Shown here one piece after another: positions 7,962 through 16,160 of a stretch of 64,000 bases of DNA. Source of the stretch: Paenibacillus sp. FSL H7-0331 (GTDB lineage Bacteria; Bacillota; Bacilli; Paenibacillales; NBRC-103111); contig NZ_MRTH01000010.1 of assembly GCF_001956045.1 (NCBI RefSeq), forward strand, positions 1 through 64,000. Reading direction: 5' to 3'. The translations under genes and the position numbers were made by a program. Numbering within the stretch: position 1 is the stretch's first letter; each line of letters begins with the position of its first letter. The notes under the pieces were generated by a model. It was not told the DNA's origin, did no database searches, and saw only the letters and a list, made by a program, of their open reading frames with translations.

Positions 7962-9410
7962 TTAAATATTGTCCGATCTCAGCGTAATTGGAGCAATAAT
8001 TGGCAGTCCTATCGGCATGCTGCTTAACTGAGAGTCATTCGTAGCTACCGGCTTTTGGCGATCGAATCCCCATACTGATATAGCAAGCTCGGATACAATC
8101 CTTCTCAGCCGCCCGCCCTCATGAAGGAACAATTGTCCATCCCGCTTTTGAAGCAGAGTCCCTTCCTGCACGCCTGAGCTTGGATCAGCCATTGCATGAG
8201 CACGATTACGAACCTCATCAGCATGTATCCCATTTCCGCGTATACATCCCCTCAGCTCCACATGCGATAGACGGGCTGGGGATACTGGCAAACTGTCCGT
8301 TCCCGTCAAAAGGCGACGTACGCCAGCATGCAGCTCATAGACAGTACCCCGGTTTCCCTGCACAACGGCATGATCCGGGTAGTAATGAATCATCGATCTC
8401 CGTTCTCCATTGGCAGGCAAGCCCTCCATTTCAGATATGAGCTGGTCCACACTACCCCATTTTTTAGCATAATAGTCAAGGTTGCGTCCATATACCTCTC
8501 CCATCTCCGAACCGAGCGCCTTCATGCTCACACTGCCGACATGATGAATAAAAGAATCGCCTGCGATCACAAGATCCAAACCAAGCAGCCGAACCCTGAG
8601 GCAAAAATCATCGTCCTCACAATTCCCGATCAGGAAGCCTTCATCAAAATAACCAAGCCGCTCGAACAAATCCCTTCGGAAAAGTAGACAAAAACCGGTG
8701 ATCCGAGCTGTTTTTTTCCAGCGAAGCGGATCGGGTCGATTAAATTCTGCAGCAAAACGGTGCATTTCCTCCAATGATGTATACGAGGTGGCAACCAGCT
8801 GCTCCCCGCTAATATAGTTCGTCATGGGACCTACTAGGCCGAATCGTTCATCACTATCGAGACAGCGATGCAGGTTAGTCAACCAGCCTTGTGTAACCAC
8901 TGTATCGTTATTAAGCAGCAGCAGCCTGGACCCTCTGGCCATTTTCATGCCCTGATTCACTCCACCGGCGAAGCCGATATTATCCGGATTGATCCGGTAA
9001 CGTAATTTACCTGCCATCGTCCGCAGATAATCTGCTGTACTGTCGGTTGAAGCGTTGTCGATCACAATGATTTCGTGAGGCTCAGGTGTAAACTGACTGA
9101 TGCTTTCGATGCACTGCCGCAGCAGCTCACCTTGATTAAAGGTCGGGATAATGATACTTGTGCCCTCGAACATAACGGTGAAAGAAGCTGCACCTGCAGT
9201 AACACCTGAAGGATAACCGATACCATAGCCTGCCTGATAACCGGCAAGATATCCCAACCTGTATCGAGCAGATACCTTGGAAATCTTCAATTTACGTCGC
9301 GATTTCCTGTTCATCAATGGCGCTTTCCGCCTGCGCGAAGAACGTTTGGCTTTCCTTATCGTAAGAACGGCTTTCCGCTTTCTTATAGCCTTTTTACGTC
9401 CCCTGGTCAT
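7962..9410 (-). CDS. GT2 glycosyltransferase with basic/Gly-x3 N-terminus
   Basis: 482 residues from ATG behind GGAAGGAGG. Residues 1-51 are Lys/Arg-rich. Residues 53-73 are the Gly-x3 run (GYLAGYQAGYGIGYPSG). A GT-A fold family 2 domain spans about 84-330: TSIIIPTFNQGE opening, VIDNASTD, the metal motif in LLLLNNDTVV, and the acceptor-side CEDDDFCLR with a following HH. The last 150 residues are unassigned and may be a second binding domain. This enzyme class transfers nucleotide-activated sugars such as rhamnose to growing glycans in the cytosol, here the mother cell. It ends the string of seven glycosyltransferase genes 15996-7962. Its donor cannot be read from sequence; the nearby dTDP-rhamnose genes make rhamnose a candidate. 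Confidence 0.85.
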   Translation of the reverse strand: MTRGRKKAIRKRKAVLTIRKAKRSSRRRKAPLMNRKSRRKLKISKVSARYRLGYLAGYQAGYGIGYPSGVTAGAASFTVMFEGTSIIIPTFNQGELLRQCIESISQFTPEPHEIIVIDNASTDSTADYLRTMAGKLRYRINPDNIGFAGGVNQGMKMARGSRLLLLNNDTVVTQGWLTNLHRCLDSDERFGLVGPMTNYISGEQLVATSYTSLEEMHRFAAEFNRPDPLRWKKTARITGFCLLFRRDLFERLGYFDEGFLIGNCEDDDFCLRVRLLGLDLVIAGDSFIHHVGSVSMKALGSEMGEVYGRNLDYYAKKWGSVDQLISEMEGLPANGERRSMIHYYPDHAVVQGNRGTVYELHAGVRRLLTGTDSLPVSPARLSHVELRGCIRGNGIHADEVRNRAHAMADPSSGVQEGTLLQKRDGQLFLHEGGRLRRIVSELAISVWGFDRQKPVATNDSQLSSMPIGLPIIAPITLRSDNI

Positions 9411-9473
9411 CCGGAGTATGACCTCCTTCCGGTTGGTATGATGTTGTATAGCTGGGCTCTACAGCCCGTTGTT

Positions 9474-10622
9474 TCAATACAAGGTTTCTTTGCGGGTTGC
9501 CAGCTCATCTGCCAAATGGCCAAAATCGATAGCGACCTTGCCCATCTCGGTTGCGATTCGCTGTGCTATCGTGACTGCTGACACCCCTGCTGATATAAGT
9601 GCAAGATCAAAGTCATGACGGGATACCTCCGCCATCACACGCGGGATATCCCTCACTCCATGTACCGGAGTAACAATACCGCTAACCGTCATACCTTGCT
9701 CCGTCAGGACAGTAGATAACGTTTCTGCCATATTGCCTACAAGCAGTATCCGACTTCCCCGTAACAGTCCTGCAAGTCGTCCTTCTTTAAAAATATAATA
9801 GTTGACAAGGGAGTGAGTCAGGCTCAAGTTATGGTAGTCGACACCATGTGCGCGCAGCGCTTGGAAAGCCATAGGCTGATAGGTGAAATTGCGAAGCTTC
9901 GGAATGCCAACCACAGTCGCCTGCTTCAAGGAGCTAATGAGTTGATCTCTTGCCGCCAAATCCGGGACATCGACTCCGGCATAGCTGAGAAACTTCCCTT
10001 CCTCCTTCACCTGATCAATGCTGAGTATGGTTTCCTGCGCCATCGTCAACACTTCGCCATCCCCAATGCGCACAAGGGAAAAGGGAGTTTTGGTATCCAG
10101 TGCATGACGCAGACGATGAGTAATTTGCTCTGCATTTTGCAAAATAAAAAATTGTGAATGCAGCTGCCCGATCCCCGCTTCAATAATATGCCTGATTGAT
10201 ATTTCAGGTAGAATCGCATCGAATGGCAGCAGCGAATCGACAATTCCGTCGCCTCCTGCATACAAGCCTTCCTTATGTCCATCACGGTGTCCTTGATTAT
10301 AGCTCTGCTCGTGGATCCGCTCGTGGATCAGGCTGTTGGAGTTCTTGGACTGGCCATCCTGATATCCGGACTGATAGCCCTTGGAATGCGATTCATCCAG
10401 CATCTGATTGACTATGGACGGACGGAACCGTTTGGTATTATCCGCTTTTCCTCTGCTGAGGGTTCTTCTCCCTGTTTTATTTAAATCTTTACTACGTTTT
10501 CCACCGGGCTTCCTCTTCAGCTTGAATGTCGACTTATGCGTGCCTCGGAGCTGCTTGCCATAAGAAGAGGTTTTACCCCCTGCAGGCTGCTTACTAACCT
10601 TTCGTTTTACCTTTATTTTCAT
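9474..10622 (-). CDS. GT-D fold glycosyltransferase with basic/Gly-x3 N-terminus
   Basis: 382 residues from ATG with GAGGTG eight bases upstream. Residues 1-68 are Lys/Arg/Ser-rich. Two Gly-x3 stretches follow: about 81-91 (KGYQSGYQDGQ) and 107-126 (SYNQGHRDGHKEGLYAGGDG). The enzymatic part, about 160-380, carries RIGDGE (185-190), the acidic signature of the GT-D (DUF1792-like) family, and a later Rossmann-like ILLVGNMAETLS segment and AIDFGHLADEL end. Known GT-D enzymes extend O-glycans on Ser-rich surface adhesins, so a role in glycosylating the collagen-like protein would fit. It lies 40 bases after the CgeB-like gene and 63 before the GT2 gene. Confidence 0.8.
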   Translation of the reverse strand: MKIKVKRKVSKQPAGGKTSSYGKQLRGTHKSTFKLKRKPGGKRSKDLNKTGRRTLSRGKADNTKRFRPSIVNQMLDESHSKGYQSGYQDGQSKNSNSLIHERIHEQSYNQGHRDGHKEGLYAGGDGIVDSLLPFDAILPEISIRHIIEAGIGQLHSQFFILQNAEQITHRLRHALDTKTPFSLVRIGDGEVLTMAQETILSIDQVKEEGKFLSYAGVDVPDLAARDQLISSLKQATVVGIPKLRNFTYQPMAFQALRAHGVDYHNLSLTHSLVNYYIFKEGRLAGLLRGSRILLVGNMAETLSTVLTEQGMTVSGIVTPVHGVRDIPRVMAEVSRHDFDLALISAGVSAVTIAQRIATEMGKVAIDFGHLADELATRKETLY

Positions 10623-10662
10623 AGTTTCAACACCTCATCATCGTCACATTGTGTGCAGCTGT

Positions 10663-11925
10663 TCATGACAGAAAGGCAGCATGCAGCAGCTCTTGAAGCC
10701 GTGAGCTATACGTGTGCTCCCGTACTGTTCGTGCCAGTCCGTTCAACGCTATTCGTCTGCGCTGCTGCTCATTCTGCAAGTAATACTCGATTTTATGGGC
10801 AAGCTCCTCCGGGGAAGCAAACGTCTCGATCTCCACACCCGGTGTATAAAATGTCTCCAGTCCTCCTCTGGCATCGACCAGTTGAAGGGTTCCTACAGCG
10901 CCAATTTCAAACGTGCGCGGATTGGGCGAGATTGCTGGTATCCTTCGCTGATTGGCATTGATCTCATCATCATCAAAAGCGCGATGACAGTTAATAACGA
11001 TCTTGGCACCCGCATAGCAATTGACTGTATCCTCACTTGTCAGCCAAGCGGCATCTCCACGAATAAACGGCTGCAGCAGCGAATAGCGCTCCAGCCGTTC
11101 CCACCACCTGCCGGCAATTAACGTTTTTTTCGATGCCAGCAGCGGAGCGATCGCATCAAATAAGGTGATGCGATTGCGATAGCCGCTTCCCAAAAAACAG
11201 ATATCATTATGGAACTCGGAAGCAACTCGCTGAGGCTTGTATATATGTGTGGATACCGCCAAAGGAATAAAGTGGACGTTTGGGCATCCAAGGCCGCGAT
11301 ACCATTCAACACAGTTCAACTCCTGCGTAAACACGATATCGTAGTTCAGAGCAATCGCTCCGGACAAATCGGCGTAGTAAGGATCATCCGTGAACCAGAC
11401 AGCCGTGCGATGGCCTCGCTGACGAAGCAGTTGAATGGTCTCGGCGGATACATAATCCATACCATTAAACACGAGTACGAGGTCAGGCTTCATAGTCTGA
11501 GCTATTAAGGCCACATCATCAAAAGGAGTAGCTACTCGCAGCTCAGAGACAAGCTCATGCAAGCTAAGCAGCAGTCCGCGTTCTATCGTTGCATAGGGAT
11601 CTCCCTGCCCGGAAACGACAAACATAAGCCGCCACTGTCTGGTTCGCAGAGGTTCCTTACGCTGATTGCTGCGTATGACCGTCTCACAGCTTCCCAAATG
11701 ATACCCCTCGGATATACCAAGCGGATAGGCTGTTTTCCAGCCCTGGCGAAAGCCCGCGCTCATTCTCTCTATAGGTTTCTTTATAATCCTTGAAGCCTTC
11801 GTGATCCTTGAACCTCTTCGTATCCTTGAATTTCTTAAGCTCCTTGAAGTCCTCGAAATTCCTGAGCCTACTCGCCTTCGTATTCTCCATGAATGTTTGC
11901 TTTTTCCCGCAGCCTTCATCGTCAT
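10663..11925 (-). CDS. CgeB-like glycosyltransferase with basic/Gly-x3 N-terminus
   Basis: 420 residues; the second in-frame ATG at 11919 has better spacing from GGGGGGAG than the first at 11925. Residues 1-50 are Arg/Ser-rich. Residues 58-80 form the Gly-x3 element (GFRQGWKTAYPLGISEGYHLG). The rest matches the CgeB (DUF3880 plus Glyco_trans_1_2) layout: KPDLVLVFNG, WFTDDPYY, DIVFTQELNCVEWYRGLG, HFIPLAV and a late GAKIVINCHR/FEIGAVG nucleotide-sugar region. In Bacillus subtilis CgeB shapes the outermost glycosylated spore layer. It is a tandem paralogue of the next gene upstream (11943-13133), 17 bases away. Confidence 0.85.
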   Translation of the reverse strand: MTMKAAGKSKHSWRIRRRVGSGISRTSRSLRNSRIRRGSRITKASRIIKKPIERMSAGFRQGWKTAYPLGISEGYHLGSCETVIRSNQRKEPLRTRQWRLMFVVSGQGDPYATIERGLLLSLHELVSELRVATPFDDVALIAQTMKPDLVLVFNGMDYVSAETIQLLRQRGHRTAVWFTDDPYYADLSGAIALNYDIVFTQELNCVEWYRGLGCPNVHFIPLAVSTHIYKPQRVASEFHNDICFLGSGYRNRITLFDAIAPLLASKKTLIAGRWWERLERYSLLQPFIRGDAAWLTSEDTVNCYAGAKIVINCHRAFDDDEINANQRRIPAISPNPRTFEIGAVGTLQLVDARGGLETFYTPGVEIETFASPEELAHKIEYYLQNEQQRRRIALNGLARTVREHTYSSRLQELLHAAFLS

Positions 11926-11942
11926 CTCCCCCCTTTCCGCTA

Positions 11943-13133
11943 TTATGGGAACAGTAGCTGCAGCATCGTCAGCAGCCTTTTGCTGTAAGTATGCTGCTCC
12001 ATCGTACGGCGCAGCCCACGAAACGCAATAGCCTCCCGCTCTTCATCATGCTCCAGATAATAGCTGGCTTTTTCAATAAAATCCTGCGGCGACTCATAGG
12101 TTGCAATCTCTCGTCCGGGTACGTATAGCTGCGGCAAATCCGTTCGTGAATCCGTTAGCTGAAAAGCACCGCTTGCACATATTTCGTACGTACGAGGATT
12201 GATTGAATGTCCAATAATGCCTCTACTATTAAAGTTAGCGGGGTCTTGATCCGAGCGGTGCAGATTGATGACGATCTTTGCTCCGTTATAAAAGCTCGCT
12301 GTTTCCTCAGGAGGCATCCAATTGATGTTCGGTTTGATTTTATCCCTGAGCAGCTCGTAATTTCCCAGACGGTCCCACCACCAGCCAGCGATCATCGTCT
12401 TTTTCTGAGCCAAAAAAGGGGCTACCTGTTCAATAAACGCGATACGATTCCAAAATCCGTTGGCTATAAAACAAATATCGGTATGATAGGTCATCTCTAC
12501 TCTCTTCGGCGCATACAAGTGCATCGCTGCAGCAAGCGGAAGGTAATGAACCTGCGCACAGCCGAGCTCTTTATACCAGGCAACACAATTCATCTCATGT
12601 GTAAACACGATGTCATAATGCGGGGCAAGTACAGCACTAATGTCTGAATGATACGGATCGTCTACCGTCCATACGACCGTTCGAATCCCCTGCGCCCGCA
12701 AAGCGTCAACCTGTGCAGAAGGGAATCGGGTTCCGTTTAAGGCGATAACCAGATCAGGGCGAAGCTGTGCTGCCATCGAAGCAGCATCCTCTCCCTCATG
12801 AAGTGGGGTGACCACCCTGACTAATTTTTGGAGGGCTGCAATAATCCCATCATCAAGGGAAACAAAACCTTCCTTCACATAAAAAACGTGTACATCCCAA
12901 TGAGCCTCCGGTTCCGGGGCTCCCTTACCCATAACTGCCTCGCAGCCTCCCAGATGAAACCCGTATTGGGTCCCATGTGTGTAGCCATCCCGTCGACCTA
13001 TTTCATAACCATTGGTTATAGGGTTGTGCGGAATGATCGATTGGATCTTCCGCCTGATTTTCCATCGGGTTTTCTTTCCGCTCTTCAATTTTGATTTGAG
13101 CGCTACTTTACGTACACTTCGCTTCGTTTTCAA
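11943..13133 (-). CDS. CgeB-like glycosyltransferase, tandem paralogue
   Basis: 396 residues from TTG 13133, whose bases overlap the stop of the gene at 13130 (TTGA); GGGGGCGA lies about nine bases upstream. Residues 1-31 are Lys/Arg-rich. Residues 42-63 give a regular five-step Gly-x3 run (GYEIGRRDGYTHG then GFHLG). The GT part mirrors its neighbour at 10663: PDLVIALNGT, WTVDDPYHSD, DIVFTHEMNCVAWYKELG, HYLPLAAAMHLY, GAKIVINLHR and PRTYEICASGAFQL. Clear similarity to the CgeB family supports a role in spore-surface glycan assembly. Two diverged tandem copies suggest different sugar linkages. Same operon as the GT2 genes on either side. Confidence 0.85.
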   Translation of the reverse strand: MKTKRSVRKVALKSKLKSGKKTRWKIRRKIQSIIPHNPITNGYEIGRRDGYTHGTQYGFHLGGCEAVMGKGAPEPEAHWDVHVFYVKEGFVSLDDGIIAALQKLVRVVTPLHEGEDAASMAAQLRPDLVIALNGTRFPSAQVDALRAQGIRTVVWTVDDPYHSDISAVLAPHYDIVFTHEMNCVAWYKELGCAQVHYLPLAAAMHLYAPKRVEMTYHTDICFIANGFWNRIAFIEQVAPFLAQKKTMIAGWWWDRLGNYELLRDKIKPNINWMPPEETASFYNGAKIVINLHRSDQDPANFNSRGIIGHSINPRTYEICASGAFQLTDSRTDLPQLYVPGREIATYESPQDFIEKASYYLEHDEEREAIAFRGLRRTMEQHTYSKRLLTMLQLLFP

Positions 13134-13879
13134 GCCGTATCGCCCCCTTCGATTCTCACGAAGCTTCGGGGATCAACACCCCACTTTTGCACAAATTTAT
13201 GCTCGTTTGGGTTATCCTGATTTAGGACCTGCTGGTTGTCTTCTTTATTATGACTGGCATTACCCAGATCAAATACAAACGTATCGCCGGCCATCAGTAA
13301 GCGATAACCACTCAAACGTGCCCTGTAACAGTAATCATCTTCAAAGTAACCTGGTGGAAACTGTTCGTCGAGAAAGCCAATACGCTCTACAAGCTCTCTT
13401 TTGATTAAAAAGCAAAATCCAGCCAGTCTTTCAACCGACTGCCATTTCCGTGAATCGGGTAAGTTGATCATTTCGGGCGAATGCTTAGGGGTGCTAATTG
13501 GCATATCCGCCATTTGCTTACTGCTTGTAGGACGGGTTACAGGGCCAACAATTCCGATCTCCTCACTGCTGTAAAGGCAGTTCAACAGGTTGGAGAGCCA
13601 ACGGGGAGAAGCCACAACATCATTGTTCAGCAGCAGCAGCGCATCTCCACTGCCGAGATGCAGTCCCAGATTGTGCGATCTCGTAAATCCACGACTGGAC
13701 GGAGTAGAGATGAAGCGTACCTGCTGCTGGCGGCAGTACTCGACGGAGCCGTCCGTGGAACCGCCGTCGACCACAATAATTTCGTAGGGGATATCAGTAT
13801 ATTTCTGAATGGAATGAATACATCGCCGCAGTAAAGGAAGTCCGTTTCTATTAGAGATAATCATACTCGTCATCTTCAT
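13130..13879 (-). CDS. GT2 family glycosyltransferase
   Basis: 249 residues from ATG with GGAGG nine bases upstream. It is a compact GT-A domain without the basic extension: SMIISNRNGLPLLRRCI opening, VVDGGSTDGSV, metal motif in LLLLNNDVVA, GIVGPVTRP, and FEDDYCYRARLSGYRLLMAGD near the acceptor side. This is the same subfamily as the enzymes at 7962 and 31714, often rhamnosyl- or similar transferases. It overlaps the downstream CgeB-like gene by four bases and follows the GT2 gene at 13898 by 18 bases, so it is an internal operon member. Lacking a tag of its own, it may be recruited through partners; that is inference. Confidence 0.85.
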   Translation of the reverse strand: MKMTSMIISNRNGLPLLRRCIHSIQKYTDIPYEIIVVDGGSTDGSVEYCRQQQVRFISTPSSRGFTRSHNLGLHLGSGDALLLLNNDVVASPRWLSNLLNCLYSSEEIGIVGPVTRPTSSKQMADMPISTPKHSPEMINLPDSRKWQSVERLAGFCFLIKRELVERIGFLDEQFPPGYFEDDYCYRARLSGYRLLMAGDTFVFDLGNASHNKEDNQQVLNQDNPNEHKFVQKWGVDPRSFVRIEGGDTA

Positions 13880-13897
13880 TCTTGTGAGCCTCCTTCC

Positions 13898-15028
13898 TTA
13901 CGCCAGATAAGATCTTTTTCGAATGAGATCGGTAAAGGACAGCCTTGCCCCGCCCAGTTTCTGTACGGCATGGAGCGCTTCAATATGATCCCCGATGATC
14001 ATATCGGACACAGAATTATGTGCACCTGCGTTATGTTGATTGACTCTGTTTGTTGTAATCACATCTACACTCCAAGGAGCGGTTACAACCAGTCCTTTGG
14101 CAAGTGCCAGCGCCTGGGCTTTAGGCGGCACCATCAACTGCTCTATGCCAATCGTATCCAGAGCTTTGCGCGATAATGCATGAGGCACCGCTGTTAGCGA
14201 ATCGGCACCCAGATCAGATCGACACAGCGAGACATTGATCAGCTTTTTCACCTTACTAACCCCATCCCAATGCGTATATGTCTTCAGGTAAGGCGAGATG
14301 TGATTCAGTGCCACGTCCGCCCCCCGCTCAATAGCAGCTATAAACGGAATCAATTGTTCAGCAGCAACGGTCATATCGCCATCCACATACAGAACAATAT
14401 CAGCACCCGTAAGCTTTGACCCAACAGCCCGACCCACATCATAGCCCAAAGGCTCGGAGTAATGGACAACTATCGCATTCGATCCTTTTCGAACCTTCTG
14501 GAAGGTCGAATCACCAGAGCCGTTCACGACGACTATGATTTCCTCCAATGGCATCCGTTGAAGCTGATGCAGCACGTTCATCACCGTTGCTTCCTCATTC
14601 ATTACGGAGATCACGACGCTCACTGTACGCTGGGTTGGGAGCAGCATCCAGTCTTTAACATTAATGCCTGACACAAGACTGTAACCAATAAGATAACCTT
14701 TTACCGCTTCCCAATAATGCTTCCATGCTCTATCGTTAAATGGTTTCTGCTTGATTCTCGTCACCCATAGGTCATTTAACAATTTTTTCTGGTTGCCGTC
14801 CTCAGGCTTTGGATCATGCAGCGCATCTTCTCGACCTGCTTGTTCGCCCCACGCTTTCCAATCTACAGGAGTACGAGGCAATGATCGCAGCGCAAATTTT
14901 AACGAGCTTTTTTTACTCCTCGGCCGGAGCGCTCCCAGTGGACGTCTTAACCGGCCATTCCGGCTCGAGACAGCTTTTCGCTTCATGCTGCTTTCAGCAA
15001 TAATACCCTTACTTTTGCGAAGCTTCAT
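13898..15028 (-). CDS. GT2 glycosyltransferase with basic N-terminus
   Basis: 376 residues using ATG 15028, seven bases after GAGGTGA; a GTG at 15037 overlapping the previous stop is the alternative. Residues 2-50 are Lys/Arg-rich, and a short GYLIGYSLVSG motif occurs near residue 110. The GT-A domain begins about 135: SVVISVMNEEATVMN, VVVNGSGD, GYDVGRAVGSKLTGADIVLY and the DXD-type VDGDM. Later VPPKAQALALAKGL and IIGDHIEAL recur in its neighbour at 15034, showing tandem duplication. Related to polyprenol-phosphate- or processive-type GT2 enzymes, but without membrane segments. Part of the glycosyltransferase operon. Confidence 0.82.
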   Translation of the reverse strand: MKLRKSKGIIAESSMKRKAVSSRNGRLRRPLGALRPRSKKSSLKFALRSLPRTPVDWKAWGEQAGREDALHDPKPEDGNQKKLLNDLWVTRIKQKPFNDRAWKHYWEAVKGYLIGYSLVSGINVKDWMLLPTQRTVSVVISVMNEEATVMNVLHQLQRMPLEEIIVVVNGSGDSTFQKVRKGSNAIVVHYSEPLGYDVGRAVGSKLTGADIVLYVDGDMTVAAEQLIPFIAAIERGADVALNHISPYLKTYTHWDGVSKVKKLINVSLCRSDLGADSLTAVPHALSRKALDTIGIEQLMVPPKAQALALAKGLVVTAPWSVDVITTNRVNQHNAGAHNSVSDMIIGDHIEALHAVQKLGGARLSFTDLIRKRSYLA

Positions 15029-15033
15029 ATTTA

Positions 15034-15996
15034 TCACCTCACCAGCTCTCTCTTTCTGCCCATATCTGTTTTACCGTAACGTTCCCCATGCTGTAGTGTC
15101 AGCCAATAAATGGCCTCCAGATGATCTCCTACTATTAAATCGCCAACGGGATCCAGCTTTCGACTTTTACGACGCAGCGGATTCAGCTTCAATACGTTAA
15201 TATAATGAACAGCCTCCATACGGAGCTTGGTCGCATGGGCTATCGCCTGTGATTTAGGTGGCACAGCCAGATTCTCTGCTTCAATCTCGTGTAATGCCTT
15301 TCTGCTAATGGCATGGGGTATCGTCGTCATCGAAGCCCCTTTCAAGTCAGCTCTGCCTAATATTGCATTCAAAGCATGCTTGGCAGCCACAACCTGATGG
15401 ATCTCTTTTCGGTTTGTTAGCCCGGAGTAGCTATTCAGCGCCACATCGACTCCATCACTCACAGCTTTCACAAAAGGCCGCAGCTCACGTGCCGAAATGA
15501 CCATATCCCCATCCAGAAACAGGATCACATCACCCTTAGCCACCCTCGCCCCGATGCTTCTGCCAACATCATGTCCCAACTGCTCCTTGAACTCGATTAC
15601 GATTGCACCAAGTCTTCTGGCCAACTGCTTCGTCCCATCCTTGGAGCCATTGCATACGACAATAACCTCGCAAGCCTTATGAACGGCATAAGCTTGTTGG
15701 ATAACGCGCGCCAATGTTCTTTTCTCATTGAATACCGGAATGATAATCGAAACCTTAGGCTTCGAGGCATTTCGGACAAGAGTTTGTCGCAGCGGCTTTT
15801 TCATGAATTCCCAACTCCTGTTCCAGGCTAGTAGTCTCTTCTCCTTCTCCATCTTATGTCTATCCGTCAGGTGAAACAGGGCATTCGTTCCATAGGCCGT
15901 AAAATCGGGCGAAAAGCCCGTCCAGAACCAAACATTGAAGAAGACTTTCCTTCCCTTCGCCATAGTCAAACGCCGTTTTTTACGAGTAGGGGTCAA
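15034..15996 (-). CDS. GT2 glycosyltransferase, paralogue of 13898 product
   Basis: 320 residues from the longest start, TTG 15996; ATG 15963 is an alternative, and neither has a clear ribosome binding site, unlike neighbours. A short basic start (PTRKKRRLTMAKGRK) replaces the long tract. The GT-A domain spans about 80-260: SIIIPVFNEKRTLARV, VVCNGSKDG, GHDVGRSIGARVAKGD and LDGDM, then VPPKSQAIAHATKL and IVGDHLEAI shared with the downstream paralogue. First gene of the glycosyltransferase string 15996-7962; its stop overlaps the next GTG. The divergent region with 16161 must hold its promoter, which I could not assign with confidence. Confidence 0.82.
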   Translation of the reverse strand: MTPTRKKRRLTMAKGRKVFFNVWFWTGFSPDFTAYGTNALFHLTDRHKMEKEKRLLAWNRSWEFMKKPLRQTLVRNASKPKVSIIIPVFNEKRTLARVIQQAYAVHKACEVIVVCNGSKDGTKQLARRLGAIVIEFKEQLGHDVGRSIGARVAKGDVILFLDGDMVISARELRPFVKAVSDGVDVALNSYSGLTNRKEIHQVVAAKHALNAILGRADLKGASMTTIPHAISRKALHEIEAENLAVPPKSQAIAHATKLRMEAVHYINVLKLNPLRRKSRKLDPVGDLIVGDHLEAIYWLTLQHGERYGKTDMGRKRELVR

Positions 15997-16160
15997 GGGT
16001 CTATAAGTCGTTCACTACGCCTGCATAGTATGGAGTCAAGTGCATATCCACTGCTGCCTTCTATCCGTCCCACAAGCTGGTTTGCGCATACAAAGCCTCG
16101 TTGAAAAGCAGGTATTCTATAAGAATGCCAACAAATGCTTCCCCGGAAAGGGTGACAATC

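Noticed and set aside
16101..16160. Upstream extension of the GT4 gene to TTG 16101
   Set aside because: No ribosome binding site there, while ATG 16161 has GGAAAGGGTGA and places the basic tract at the N-terminus as in the other tagged enzymes.
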